From NCBI RefSeq assembly GCF_001636845.1, contig NZ_LITT01000035.1:124001-188000 (forward strand): a stretch of 64,000 nt of DNA, in the 5' to 3' direction. Below are positions 26,815 through 34,867 of the stretch, one piece after another (positions within the stretch are counted from its first letter, which is position 1; every line of letters starts with the position of its first letter). The DNA is from Clostridium ljungdahlii. GTDB lineage: Bacteria; Bacillota; Clostridia; Clostridiales; Clostridiaceae. The position numbers were made by a program, and so were the translations under genes. Under the pieces are notes generated by a model. The model saw nothing but the letters and a program-made list of their open reading frames with translations. It did no database searches and was not told the DNA's origin.

Positions 26815-28239
26815 ATGGAATATAAAAATAAATACGGAATTTTACTTGTTGTTATATCTATGACTTTTATGTCCTGTCTTGTTTCTAATATTGTGAATGT
26901 AGCTCTGCCTGTAATGTCAAAAAAACTTTCAGTACCCATGGTGTCTATAGAATGGGTTGTAGCAAGTTATATCATCTCGATTTGCTCAACTATTTTAATA
27001 TTTGGAAGACTGGGTGATATAATAGGCAAAATGAAAGTATTTAAATTTGGAATGGTTGTCTTTACTATCGCTTCTTTCACGTGCGGCATTTCAACTTCAT
27101 TTACAGAGCTTATTATATTTAGAATTATACAAGGCATTGGTGCTTCAGCTTACATGGCCAACAATCAAGGTATTATAACTCAGGTTTTTCCAAGAAATGA
27201 AAGGGGAAAAGCTCTTGGAATTTTGGCATCCTCTGTTGCCCTGGGAACTTTAATAGGATCACCTGCAGGTGGATTTATTACCTACTATCTAAGCTGGAAT
27301 TATATATTTTTCGTCAATGTACCTATCGGGGTAATTGCATTTATCGCTGCTTTAAAAGTACTGCCTCATAGTAAAACTCAAAATAAGGAGATAAATAGTG
27401 AACTTGATGTAAAGGGATCAACCTTTATTTTCCTGTCAATGGTGCTTTTATTTGCTTCCCTGATTCAAGGACAGAAGGTCGGATATAATAATCCTTTTAT
27501 AATTACAATATTTATTGTATCCATTCTATTTATAGCAGCATTTATTGTATTAGAAAATAAAATAGAAAAACCTCTCATACAAATGAAAATTTTTAAGAAC
27601 AACGTATTTTCTCTAAGCTTGTTTTGTGCATTTATATCATTTGTTTGTCTAAATGCTTCAATAATTATAATACCTTTTTATCTTCAGGATGCAATGAAAC
27701 TAAACTCTAGTATAACAGGTCTTATAATGATGGTACAGCCGCTGGTCATGGCTGTGATTTCTCCGCTTTCAGGAAATTTGTCAGACAAAATAGGCTCCAA
27801 ACTTTTAAGTTTTTTAGGACTTTTGCTTATGAGTATAAGTTTTATATTCCTGTCATTTTTAAATCAATATTCTTCTATAACAAAGATTACAATTTATATT
27901 GTGGTGTTAGCTTTAGGACAATCATTGTTTCAACCTTCAAATAATTCACTCATAATGTCAACAGTTCCTAAAAATGAACTGGGAATAGCCGGTAGTGTCA
28001 ATTCTCTTGTGAGAAATTTAGGACAAATTATAGGAATTATACTTTCCACAAGCCTCCTATATAGTTTTATGAGCATTAAGATTGGATATCGTGTGACAGA
28101 CTATGTTACAGGAAGAGATGATATTTTTGTATATGGAATGAAATATGTATATATTGTTTTGACTATTGTATGTGCCTTCGGAGCACTGCTCACTGCTTTT
28201 AGAATGCATAATAAAAAAAGCATACAAATAGATCAGTAA
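26815..28239 (+). CDS. MFS drug exporter, DHA2 (14-TM) type
   Basis: 474 residues with about 14 membrane segments. Motif A between TM2 and TM3 (GRLGDIIGKMKVFKFG), motif C-like region (GTLIGSPAGGFITYYLSWNYIFFVNVPIG) as in EmrB/QacA antiporters. AAAGGGG lies upstream. Probable proton-drug antiporter paired with the divergent AraC regulator. Confidence 0.9.
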   Translation: MEYKNKYGILLVVISMTFMSCLVSNIVNVALPVMSKKLSVPMVSIEWVVASYIISICSTILIFGRLGDIIGKMKVFKFGMVVFTIASFTCGISTSFTELIIFRIIQGIGASAYMANNQGIITQVFPRNERGKALGILASSVALGTLIGSPAGGFITYYLSWNYIFFVNVPIGVIAFIAALKVLPHSKTQNKEINSELDVKGSTFIFLSMVLLFASLIQGQKVGYNNPFIITIFIVSILFIAAFIVLENKIEKPLIQMKIFKNNVFSLSLFCAFISFVCLNASIIIIPFYLQDAMKLNSSITGLIMMVQPLVMAVISPLSGNLSDKIGSKLLSFLGLLLMSISFIFLSFLNQYSSITKITIYIVVLALGQSLFQPSNNSLIMSTVPKNELGIAGSVNSLVRNLGQIIGIILSTSLLYSFMSIKIGYRVTDYVTGRDDIFVYGMKYVYIVLTIVCAFGALLTAFRMHNKKSIQIDQ

Positions 28240-28404
28240 GCTGCAGATGTATACAGTAAAAATTTTTAAAAATGGCCTCTTGTATAATATTTTATTTCAA
28301 AGCATTTTAAACAATATTTATGGCAGTAAAAGCAATAAAAAATGTAAAATTCTAAACTATAATGTGATGTGAACTTAGAATTTAAAAAAGGAAGTGAAAT
28401 AAAT

Positions 28405-28842
28405 TTGGTTACTATAACTAGGATAACATATGATGATTTAAATGATTTGTCAAATTTATATGAGCAACTTTTAGGTAAAAAAACAAATTTGCAAAAATTC
28501 AAAGATAAGTTTACATTAATTAATTCAAATAAAAACTATATATTAATTGGAGCAAAAGATGGTGATAATAATTTAGTTGGTTCATTGTTAGGTATTATTT
28601 GTCAGGATCTTGGTGGAGAATGTAAGCCCTTTATGGTCGTTGAGAATGTAATTGTAAAAAATAATTGTAGACGAATGGGAATCGGAAAAACTCTAATGAC
28701 TTTTATTGAAAACTTTGCCAGGAAGAAAGACTGCTATTTTACCATGTTAGTATCGGCTTTCAAGAGAAAGGATGCTCATAAATTTTATGAATCAATTGGA
28801 TATAATAACGATGTGGTTAAAGGATTTAAAAAGTATCTATAA
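28405..28842 (+). CDS. GNAT-family N-acetyltransferase
   Basis: About 145 residues. Acetyl-CoA loop VIVKNNCRRMGIGKTLM (R/Q-x-x-G-x-G/A) and C-terminal AFKRKDAHKFYESIGY. The frame opens at a GTG (28369), but AAGGAAGTG precedes a TTG at 28405 by eight bases, giving the usual GNAT start (VTITRITYDDLNDL); that TTG is preferred. Substrate unknown. It lies immediately upstream of the thiazole-salvage leader but ends before it. Confidence 0.8.
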   Translation: MVTITRITYDDLNDLSNLYEQLLGKKTNLQKFKDKFTLINSNKNYILIGAKDGDNNLVGSLLGIICQDLGGECKPFMVVENVIVKNNCRRMGIGKTLMTFIENFARKKDCYFTMLVSAFKRKDAHKFYESIGYNNDVVKGFKKYL

Positions 28843-28884
28843 TATAATAAAAAAAATTTGCATACTTAGAAGACATATGGTATG

Positions 28885-28985
28885 ATTTTCATAAAAAGGG
28901 AGCATGCTTAAGCATGCTGAGAGGAAGTATATGCTTCGACCTATAACTTGATTCGGATAATGCCGACGTAAGGAAATATTTAATT
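28885..28985 (+). ncRNA. TPP riboswitch (THI element)
   Basis: All signature segments are present: GGGAGC (28898), GCTGAGA (28916-28922, pyrimidine sensor), GGAAG...CTTCGACC stem, and CTTGATTCGGATAATGCC (pyrophosphate sensor GGATAATGCC at 28955-28964) followed by GACGTAAGGAA. It precedes a terminator and the thiW-thiM genes. High TPP would favour termination and reduce thiazole uptake. Confidence 0.95.
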
Positions 28986-29018
28986 TATGCTGTTTTTGTA
29001 TGTTTTATGAGTGTAGAT

Positions 29019-29052
29019 GGAATGTGCCTTACAAGGTATGTTCCATTTTTTA
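29019..29052 (+). terminator. Riboswitch-linked intrinsic terminator
   Basis: GGAATGTGCC and GGTATGTTCC pair (with three G-U pairs) and are followed by ATTTTTTAT. Position 45 bases after the TPP aptamer makes it the likely expression platform. Confidence 0.8.
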
Positions 29053-29100
29053 TATTTAAAAAGCATTGGGGGAGCGCCCGAGACTTTAAAAAGTACAACT

Positions 29101-29190
29101 AAATAGCGAGGGAACTTGTGTTTCAAGGTGAGAGGAAGCTTTTGAGCTTCGACCGACCAATATGATTTGTCATATAGGGAATTGCTATTT
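29101..29190 (+). ncRNA. Variant TPP-like aptamer lacking the pyrophosphate-sensor arm
   Basis: A second THI-like element. Outer stem AAATAGC (29101-29107) with GCTATTT (29184-29190); a CTTG-CAAG hairpin; then GTGAGAGGAAGC...GCTTCGACC, nearly identical to the pyrimidine-sensor arm of the first aptamer; and ATAGGGAA closing. But the GGATAATGCC segment is absent: the second arm is reduced to the simple hairpin ATATGA-TTTG-TCATAT (29160-29175). No terminator follows; a SD-sequestering stem (TTTCCTAT against ATGGAGG) is possible. A related stretch TTGGGGGAGCGCC lies at 29067. Confidence 0.6.
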
Positions 29191-29279
29191 GGTTACTCTA
29201 AAATTATGCCTACGATAATGATGTTTATTTCCTATGTGACAACTTTAGAAAATAAATATTATTATGGAGGTATTTTATT

Positions 29280-29849
29280 ATGGAAAGAAACTCGAAACTA
29301 TTAAAAAAACTTATGCTGGCAATGATGGTGGCAATGGGAGTTGTCATTTCACCAATTCTTCGTATAGAAGGAATGTGTCCTATGTCTTCTGTTATAAATA
29401 TTACATGTGCAGTTTTTTTTGGACCTTGGTATGCGCTGCTTTGTGCTGTTTGTATTGGAATTATAAGAATGTTTCTTATGGGAATTCCACCTTTAGCTTT
29501 GACAGGTGCTGTTTTTGGAGCTTTTTTAGCAGGATTTTTATATAGAATATCCAAGAATACTTTGATTTTTGCAGTTTTAGGTGAAGTTATCGGAACAGGT
29601 ATAATAGGTGCTATTATCTCATCGCCTATTATGACATATTTCTGGGGCAAAAAAGGACTTTCACTTATGTTTTATATTCCTTTATTCTTTACTGCTACAA
29701 TTATTGGTGGAACAATTGCCTTTATTTTTTTAGGAGCATTAAGCAAAAATGGAATGCTTATAAAGATTCAGAAAGACTTGGGGGTAAAAGTCTATGACAA
29801 ATCAACAGACACTGATAAACAACCTATTGCAAATAAAACGCAATGTTAA
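29280..29849 (+). CDS. thiW: ThiW, thiazole-specific ECF transporter S component
   Basis: 189 residues with five to six membrane segments and the ThiW signature region (VVISPILRIEGMCPMSSVINITCAVFFGPWYALLCA; MGIPPLALTGAVFGAFLAGFLY). The S component binds hydroxyethylthiazole and works with a shared ECF energising module that is not in this window. Starts after ATGGAGG, downstream of two riboswitch elements, and overlaps thiM by 56 bp. Confidence 0.9.
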   Translation: MERNSKLLKKLMLAMMVAMGVVISPILRIEGMCPMSSVINITCAVFFGPWYALLCAVCIGIIRMFLMGIPPLALTGAVFGAFLAGFLYRISKNTLIFAVLGEVIGTGIIGAIISSPIMTYFWGKKGLSLMFYIPLFFTATIIGGTIAFIFLGALSKNGMLIKIQKDLGVKVYDKSTDTDKQPIANKTQC

Positions 29850-30612
29850 AATAAAAAAACCTCTTATTCACTATATTACAAATCCAATTTCAATAAATGA
29901 TTGTGCAAATGTAATACTTGCCATTGGGGCAAAGCCTATTATGGCCGAGCATCCTCTAGAGGTTTCTGAAATTACATCTGCCTCTAACGCACTTGGAGTT
30001 AACCTTGGAAATATAACCGATGTTAGAATGAAATCCATGTTGATTTCAGGTAAAACGGCTTTTAAAGAAAGAATTCCCCAAGTAATTGATCTTGTTGGCG
30101 TTGGCTGCAGTAAATTGAGGTTTAATTATGCAAAAAAATTTATTTCTCAGTGTCATCCAGATGTGATCAAAGGTAATTTATCTGAAATAAGAGCAATTTG
30201 TGGTATAGAAAGCAATGCAAAAGGAATAGATGCAGGAGAATGTGATAGGATAACAGATGACAATATAGAAATCATGAAAAAACTATCTCTTAGAACAAAT
30301 TCTGTTATTGCAGCCACTGGTGCAGTAGATGTAATAACTAATGGCAGCGAAACATATTTAATAAAAAACGGCTGTGAAATGCTTTCAATGGTAACAGGTA
30401 CAGGGTGTATGGTTACTGCACTTATAGCAAGTTATATTTCCTCCTTAGATATATTTGGTGGTACTATTTTAGCTGTATCACTTATGGGAATATGCGGGGA
30501 ACTTTCTCAGCATGTTACTGGTATAGGAAGTTTTAGAACTGATCTTATAGATAACTTATTTACAATTTCTGATAATACTATAACAAATAAAATAAAGTAT
30601 GAATTAAAATAG
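29794..30612 (+). CDS. thiM: Hydroxyethylthiazole kinase
   Basis: 272 residues. Phosphorylates 5-(2-hydroxyethyl)-4-methylthiazole for thiamine salvage. Motifs: PLIHYITNPISINDCANVILAIGAKPIMAE near the N terminus, DLVGVGCSKLR (about 99-109), and catalytic TGTGCMVTAL (about 201-210). Full length. Overlaps thiW, so uptake and phosphorylation are translated together. The family-typical Pro and Ala in DPVGVGA are Leu and Cys here, probably tolerated. Confidence 0.93.
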   Translation: MTNQQTLINNLLQIKRNVKIKKPLIHYITNPISINDCANVILAIGAKPIMAEHPLEVSEITSASNALGVNLGNITDVRMKSMLISGKTAFKERIPQVIDLVGVGCSKLRFNYAKKFISQCHPDVIKGNLSEIRAICGIESNAKGIDAGECDRITDDNIEIMKKLSLRTNSVIAATGAVDVITNGSETYLIKNGCEMLSMVTGTGCMVTALIASYISSLDIFGGTILAVSLMGICGELSQHVTGIGSFRTDLIDNLFTISDNTITNKIKYELK

Positions 30613-30631
30613 TATAAAAAAGTTTTAAAAA

Positions 30632-30664
30632 TTTGAGAACGTACCTAAACCAAGTACGTTCCCC
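30632..30664 (+). terminator. Terminator of thiW-thiM
   Basis: GAACGTAC and GTACGTTC pair around CTAAACCAA. It lies between the convergent thiM and the merR-type gene and may act for both; the T run is weak on the plus strand. Confidence 0.6.
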
Positions 30665-32080
30665 CTATTCTACCGGCATATAGTTATAAACAGTTGACTC
30701 CCCGGTACCTTTATAATCACCTCTATATAACGTCAGCACGGGAAACTTAACAATTTTATGCGCCTGCGAAATGAATGTAATTAAGGGTATTTCATTTTTC
30801 ATAAAGCTCTTTAAACTTTTACTTTCTAAAGTAGTATACCAGGCATGCTTATGAGAAGGTATAGTAAATACTTGCATGTCTCTCGGTACTTGTTCTGCTT
30901 TTGAAACTTGTACCCCTACTATAAATGAAAAGCTGAATTTGTGAATTAAAGTTTTAGGCTTTTCATATTGAGGAAGACTGTCTATTCCATTTATTGTATA
31001 AATATCACCGGGATTTACCACATTACTAATCTCATCAATCCTTTTTCTAAAATTCTGAACTAGTTTAGATGTTTTGCCAAGAGGAATAAATTTTTTATAT
31101 TCGCAGCCAACAAAAGTCATCTCAGTTAAAGTAGTTATACCCATATTATTTTCAATTTCATCAGCACTAACCTTAGAACACCCTGTATACACTTTTTTCA
31201 TTTTACAATTAACTAATGAAAGATTTTCTTGAAATTTTTTGTACTTTGAACTGAGTACCTTTAAATCTTCATCTATTAATTTAAGTAAATCGTTCATATA
31301 TTTTATATTGTCTTTAGAGCTTACATAACTTACAAACTGCTCTAATAATTTCAAATCAGTTTCAGTTAGTTCAGCATCATACAAGCTATCTACATAATTT
31401 TGAATGTCTTCTTTATTCATTGAATAAAAATCTTTATCTCTGTTTTTAATTATTTCTCCAAGCAAATTCCAATCAATTTCATCTGATTCCATGCTTTCTA
31501 ATATTTCTTTATTAACTTTTAACTCATGACTGTCGTCAAGTATTTTAACAAGATGAACCCAGGCATTTTCCTTTTCCCTGCTGTCAATTGGCTCATCAAG
31601 GTAATTTGAATACTTCAAACAAATGTATCTACCAAAAAATCCAGGAAAGATGCGTATCAACTCTTTTTTCATATATCCTTGTTTTTCTCTTTCACTCATG
31701 TCAAGGCTTCTTTTTAGCAGCATCATATCATCAGTAACTTTGCCTATATCAGAGTTTGGTAAATTAATATCATTTATGCACAACTGGAAAATGTCCTTGG
31801 ATCTTTCCATATTTAAAATTTGTGCCCTTACCTTATTTAAATGTTCTGTAAATATCTTTTCCATTTCTTTAGGGTTCACCAATATTTCTCTAATCTTTTT
31901 TACTGGTATATCAAAGTTTCTTAAAACAGAGATTTGCTTTAATTTTTCAATATCTTCTTTAGTATAATCCCTATAGTTATTTTCCTTATTTACTGAAGGA
32001 CTGATGAGTCCATTTTCCTCATAATAGTTTATTGCTTTTTTTGTAAGAGATGTGGTCTCCATAACTTCACTTATCTTCAT
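30665..32080 (-). CDS. Large MerR-family regulator with C-terminal effector-binding domain
   Basis: 471 residues, long for MerR. N-terminal winged helix (KISEVMETTSLTKKAINYYEENGLISPSVNKENNYRDYTKEDIEKL), long helical middle, and C-terminal GyrI/AraC-E-like ligand domain (EMTFVGCEYKKFIP...YNYMPVE). GGGGGAA precedes the ATG. Its promoter (TTGACT-19 bp-TATACT, 32097-32146) has the over-long spacing that MerR activators exploit, so autoregulation is likely. Ligand unknown. Confidence 0.85.
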   Translation of the reverse strand: MKISEVMETTSLTKKAINYYEENGLISPSVNKENNYRDYTKEDIEKLKQISVLRNFDIPVKKIREILVNPKEMEKIFTEHLNKVRAQILNMERSKDIFQLCINDINLPNSDIGKVTDDMMLLKRSLDMSEREKQGYMKKELIRIFPGFFGRYICLKYSNYLDEPIDSREKENAWVHLVKILDDSHELKVNKEILESMESDEIDWNLLGEIIKNRDKDFYSMNKEDIQNYVDSLYDAELTETDLKLLEQFVSYVSSKDNIKYMNDLLKLIDEDLKVLSSKYKKFQENLSLVNCKMKKVYTGCSKVSADEIENNMGITTLTEMTFVGCEYKKFIPLGKTSKLVQNFRKRIDEISNVVNPGDIYTINGIDSLPQYEKPKTLIHKFSFSFIVGVQVSKAEQVPRDMQVFTIPSHKHAWYTTLESKSLKSFMKNEIPLITFISQAHKIVKFPVLTLYRGDYKGTGESTVYNYMPVE

Positions 32081-32096
32081 TAAAAATTCCCCCTTA

Positions 32097-32146
32097 GATA
32101 CTATTCATAGTATAAACCAGTACCCAAGGCATCAGTCAATAATGAA
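32097..32146 (-). promoter_or_regulatory. MerR-type promoter (19-bp spacer) with dyad, repeated at 59297
   Basis: On the minus strand TTGACT and TATACT are separated by 19 bp, and the -10 lies in the dyad ATACTAT-YC-ATAGTAT. About 45 of 51 bases recur at 59297-59347, including the 19-bp spacing. Confidence 0.65.
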
Positions 32147-32184
32147 TTTTTCATACATCTAAAATAGAATCCAGAGCATCAGAT

Positions 32185-32409
32185 ATGAACAACCCCCAAA
32201 TATATGATCAAAGTGGAGAAATGATTGCATCCTATAATTGGGCAAGTGGATGGACTTCTGTTCCAACATCTGCTGAAAATGCTGGATATCATATGTTAAC
32301 TTTTGCTTATTATGATGCTTACTGTAATGCACGGGAAGCTATGAAGGCAGGAAATATTTCAAATGTAACAGCTGTCCTGGAACATTACTTAATTCTAAAG
32401 CCTAAATAG
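32185..32409 (+). pseudogene. Unrecognised C-terminal coding fragment
   Basis: 74 codons (MNNPQIYDQSGEMIASYNWASGWTSVPTSAENAG...) in a frame that is also open for at least 12 codons upstream of the ATG and has no ribosome-binding site. The composition (many Tyr, Trp, Ala) looks like real protein rather than noise. I do not recognise the family. Probably the end of a deleted gene; flanked by the MerR promoter and a GNAT gene. Confidence 0.4.
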
Positions 32410-32461
32410 CAGATACTCTAAGTCCGTGTGTATCAGCCATAGCAAGTTTTATTAATATTAC

Positions 32462-32908
32462 TTAAATAATATAATTTAATTCTTGACAAGGGTAATTAAA
32501 AACTGTAACAAGTTTTCCTTCAATAAAACCTATACTCTCATACAATTTTCGTGCAGCTATACCTTTTACATCATCTTCACGGTAAGTTATAACTTTTAAA
32601 TTTGTACCTTTAGGGAACAAATTAAACATATGCTGTATTAAATTTGTCGCAATTCCCTTCTTTCGATACATTGGATGAATTGCAAGAAATGCAAGTTCAC
32701 AATTCTCCCTTGAAAATATTAGTTCTCCTACTAATTTTCCTTTATCATTTTTTGCAGTTAATGCCTCTTGATTCAAAATACTTTGATGCAGCACATTTTT
32801 ATATTCTATTAAATCTAATCCAGGAAAGCTTTCTTTAACAATCTCCAACAAATCTATCCAACTCTGAAAATCGCAGTTATCTGCATAATCTACTTTCACA
32901 ACCTTCAC
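32462..32908 (-). CDS. GNAT-family N-acetyltransferase
   Basis: 148 residues. Acetyl-CoA loop HPMYRKKGIATNLIQ and C-terminal AARKLYESIGFIEG are typical GNAT motifs; N-terminal half (DCDFQSWIDLLEIVKESFPG) fits. Monocistronic. Substrate unknown. Confidence 0.85.
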   Translation of the reverse strand: MKVVKVDYADNCDFQSWIDLLEIVKESFPGLDLIEYKNVLHQSILNQEALTAKNDKGKLVGELIFSRENCELAFLAIHPMYRKKGIATNLIQHMFNLFPKGTNLKVITYREDDVKGIAARKLYESIGFIEGKLVTVFNYPCQELNYII

Positions 32909-33032
32909 CTCTTTTTTGATACCTAATTTTTCTATAATAATAAGTTTGTAAATCTTTCATACCTATATTCTTATATCAAAATTGTGCTAAATTTCAGCAA
33001 TATAATTATTATAATACGAGTACCTTCTATTA

Positions 33033-33365
33033 ATGAAGATAAAAATTTCAAAAGTTGGAGGACATATGCCTGCTTTAGAACTGAAACTTGAAGATGAGGA
33101 CAAACCATATTTTAAAGACATAGATATATGGGAAAAATATGATCCCATACATATTGCCAGAAACAGTAGTATTTCCACTGATATTGATGTATATCTTAAT
33201 GCTGGAGATAAGGACGAAAGTGGTTTTTATGAAGGCTGTTCAATTTTACATAAAATATTGAAGGAAAAAGGCGTAACTTCTCAAAATCACGTATTTTGTG
33301 GTAACCACAGTGCCGAATATATAAAATCAAACATTGAAAAATATCTACAGTTTTATGGGCGCTAA
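33033..33365 (+). pseudogene. C-terminal fragment of an alpha/beta-hydrolase esterase
   Basis: 110 codons that correspond to the C-terminal third of enterochelin-esterase-like hydrolases: GGHMPALEL, YDPIHIA, IDVYLNAGDKDESGFYEGC (carrying the acid residue) and HVFCGNHSAEY (carrying the catalytic His). The nucleophile Ser part is missing, and the ATG has no ribosome-binding site, so this is a 5'-deleted gene. Adjacent intergenic hairpin at 33375-33425 probably ends the original transcript. Confidence 0.7.
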
Positions 33366-33453
33366 TATTAATTTTTAAAGATATAGGATTTCTAACTTGG
33401 AAGTTGACTTCAATTAGAAACCCTATACTTCATTATGCCATTTAATTGCACAA

Positions 33454-33708
33454 TTATTTAAATGTATTATAAAAATCTTTCAGTTCCTTTTTTACTCCTT
33501 CTGAAAGATTATGCCACCTAATTCCCTCTATGGCACCTTCCAAAGCATACAACCTATTTATACATGCAGAATGATCAATGCTTTTTATTCTCGACCAAAC
33601 TTCCCTGCTTCCGATATCAGTTAATTGTTCTATTGTTTCTATCCCAACTTGATTTAATTGTTGTTCAACTGCTTTTCCAATATTGGGCAAGGTGGACAAT
33701 TCTCCCAT
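33454..33708 (-). CDS. TfoX/Sxy C-terminal domain protein
   Basis: 84 residues: MGELSTLPNIGKAVEQQLNQ, then VGIETIEQLTDIGSREVWSRIK and CINRLYALEGAIEGIRWHNL. This is the helix-hairpin-helix TfoX C-terminal domain, found alone in many Firmicutes. GGAGG precedes the ATG at 33708; the frame opens at 33741. Function in clostridia unknown. Confidence 0.85.
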   Translation of the reverse strand: MGELSTLPNIGKAVEQQLNQVGIETIEQLTDIGSREVWSRIKSIDHSACINRLYALEGAIEGIRWHNLSEGVKKELKDFYNTFK

Positions 33709-33796
33709 AGCATCATTCCTCCATTTATATGTGATAAACATTTTATCCCATATATTCTATCATGCTAAAGCTCATATTTACTGTCATCTTTTATCT

Positions 33797-34082
33797 TTAC
33801 ATCTCATGTTAAGGTTCAACTTCAATATTACAAGAAGCAAAAGGTACACCAATTTCATTTAAATACATCTCATGTTAAGGCTCAACGGTTATATAATTAT
33901 AAAAGTATAAAAGCAGGTATATTTAAATACATCTCATGTTGAGGTTCAACTTATCTTAGAGAAGTAGGAGTATTTGCACAAGACCCATTTAAATACATCT
34001 CATGTTAAGGTTCAACAGTATAAAAAAGATAGTAACCTGAATAATATTAAAAATTTAAATACATCTCATGTTAAGGTTCAAC
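33797..34082 (-). CRISPR. CRISPR array 4: 5 repeats, 4 spacers
   Basis: Degenerate leader-distal repeat at 33797-33820, full repeats at 33857 (with one T-to-C change), 33921, 33987 and 34053-34082; spacers 34-36 bases. Same repeat and orientation as the arrays 10 kb to the left, 9.6 kb away from array 3. Confidence 0.97.
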
Positions 34083-34262
34083 CACAGTAAAATACCCATT
34101 CCTTATTTTCATTATATCCCTAAAGTCCTTAATAATAAAGGCATCTGCCGAAATTTTCCCAACCGTTTTTCGCTTTTCTACATTCAAGCAAAAAAAGTGG
34201 CCTCAGCCATTCAATTCAAACGGCTTAAGGCACTTGTGTTTTTCAAATTGGTTGGAAAAATG
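34083..34262 (-). promoter_or_regulatory. CRISPR leader cassette, copy 4
   Basis: TATAAT (plus-strand ATTATA at 34111-34116) 28 bases before the first repeat; terminator-like hairpin GTGCCTTAAGCC/GGCTGAGGCCAC plus T7 at 34190-34233; CCAACC and GGTTGGAAAA anchors. The most diverged copy in primary sequence, yet the hairpin is kept through different bases. Confidence 0.82.
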
Positions 34263-34286
34263 TTTCTGTCTTTTACTTGCCAGGAG

Positions 34287-34709
34287 TTATTCAATAAAGC
34301 CTTTTGCCTGCATTTTTTCTGTATTGCAAAACAATGCCATTCCTGTTTTCATTTTTCTAAAATTTAATTTTTCATAAAAGGTTTCTTTACCAGGTGAAGC
34401 ATACAATATAAAATTGCACTGTGGAATACGATTTAAAATACCATTAACAATTGTTCTTCCAACATTTTTTCCTTGATATTCAGGTAATACTGCTACATCA
34501 TAAATTGCAGCCTGGTAAACTCCATCTGAAATTGCACGACCAAAACCAATTAATTTATTATTATCAAAAACAAATATGGTAGTATGACTATTTTTAAAAG
34601 CTTTCTCATGCACTTTTCCTTCAAAATATGACATACCAGCTTTTTTCAATATCTCACATACGTCATCCCAATTAACATTTAAACAATTATATTGAATCTT
34701 AAGATCCAT
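34287..34709 (-). CDS. GNAT-family N-acetyltransferase
   Basis: 140 residues with acetyl-CoA loop VLPEYQGKNVGRTIVN and FYEKLNFRKMKTGMALF, matching the small GNAT group annotated as GCN5-related. A strong GGAGG lies before the ATG. Its 3' end meets the leader of array 4, whose hairpin may terminate it. Confidence 0.87.
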   Translation of the reverse strand: MDLKIQYNCLNVNWDDVCEILKKAGMSYFEGKVHEKAFKNSHTTIFVFDNNKLIGFGRAISDGVYQAAIYDVAVLPEYQGKNVGRTIVNGILNRIPQCNFILYASPGKETFYEKLNFRKMKTGMALFCNTEKMQAKGFIE

Positions 34710-34755
34710 ATTTTCTCCTCCTTGAAATAATATAACCTTATCTATAAGTATAAAT

Positions 34756-34772
34756 GCTTACGCAGCGTAAGC
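34756..34772. promoter_or_regulatory. Perfect 8-bp palindrome upstream of the GNAT gene
   Basis: GCTTACGC-A-GCGTAAGC, 47 bases upstream of the GNAT start. No T run, so an operator is more likely than a terminator; the binding protein is unknown. Confidence 0.35.
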
Positions 34773-34867
34773 TTCAAGTGAAATTTCTACATACATTTAT
34801 CAGAAGACATATTTAAAATTGGTCTTAATTTTTCATAAACTCAAAAATTATCAATAAATATGTTATA

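Noticed and set aside
29224-29650. Minus-strand 141-residue ORF across thiW
   Set aside because: Shadow of thiW, which has family motifs, a ribosome-binding site and riboswitch control.
32097-32154. Promoter for the plus-strand fragment at 32185
   Set aside because: The TTGACT-19-TATACT pair points leftwards to the MerR gene; no good plus-strand -35/-10 was found.
20083-34052. Spacers matching other parts of this window (self-targeting)
   Set aside because: No match seen by eye; a full search would be needed to exclude it.
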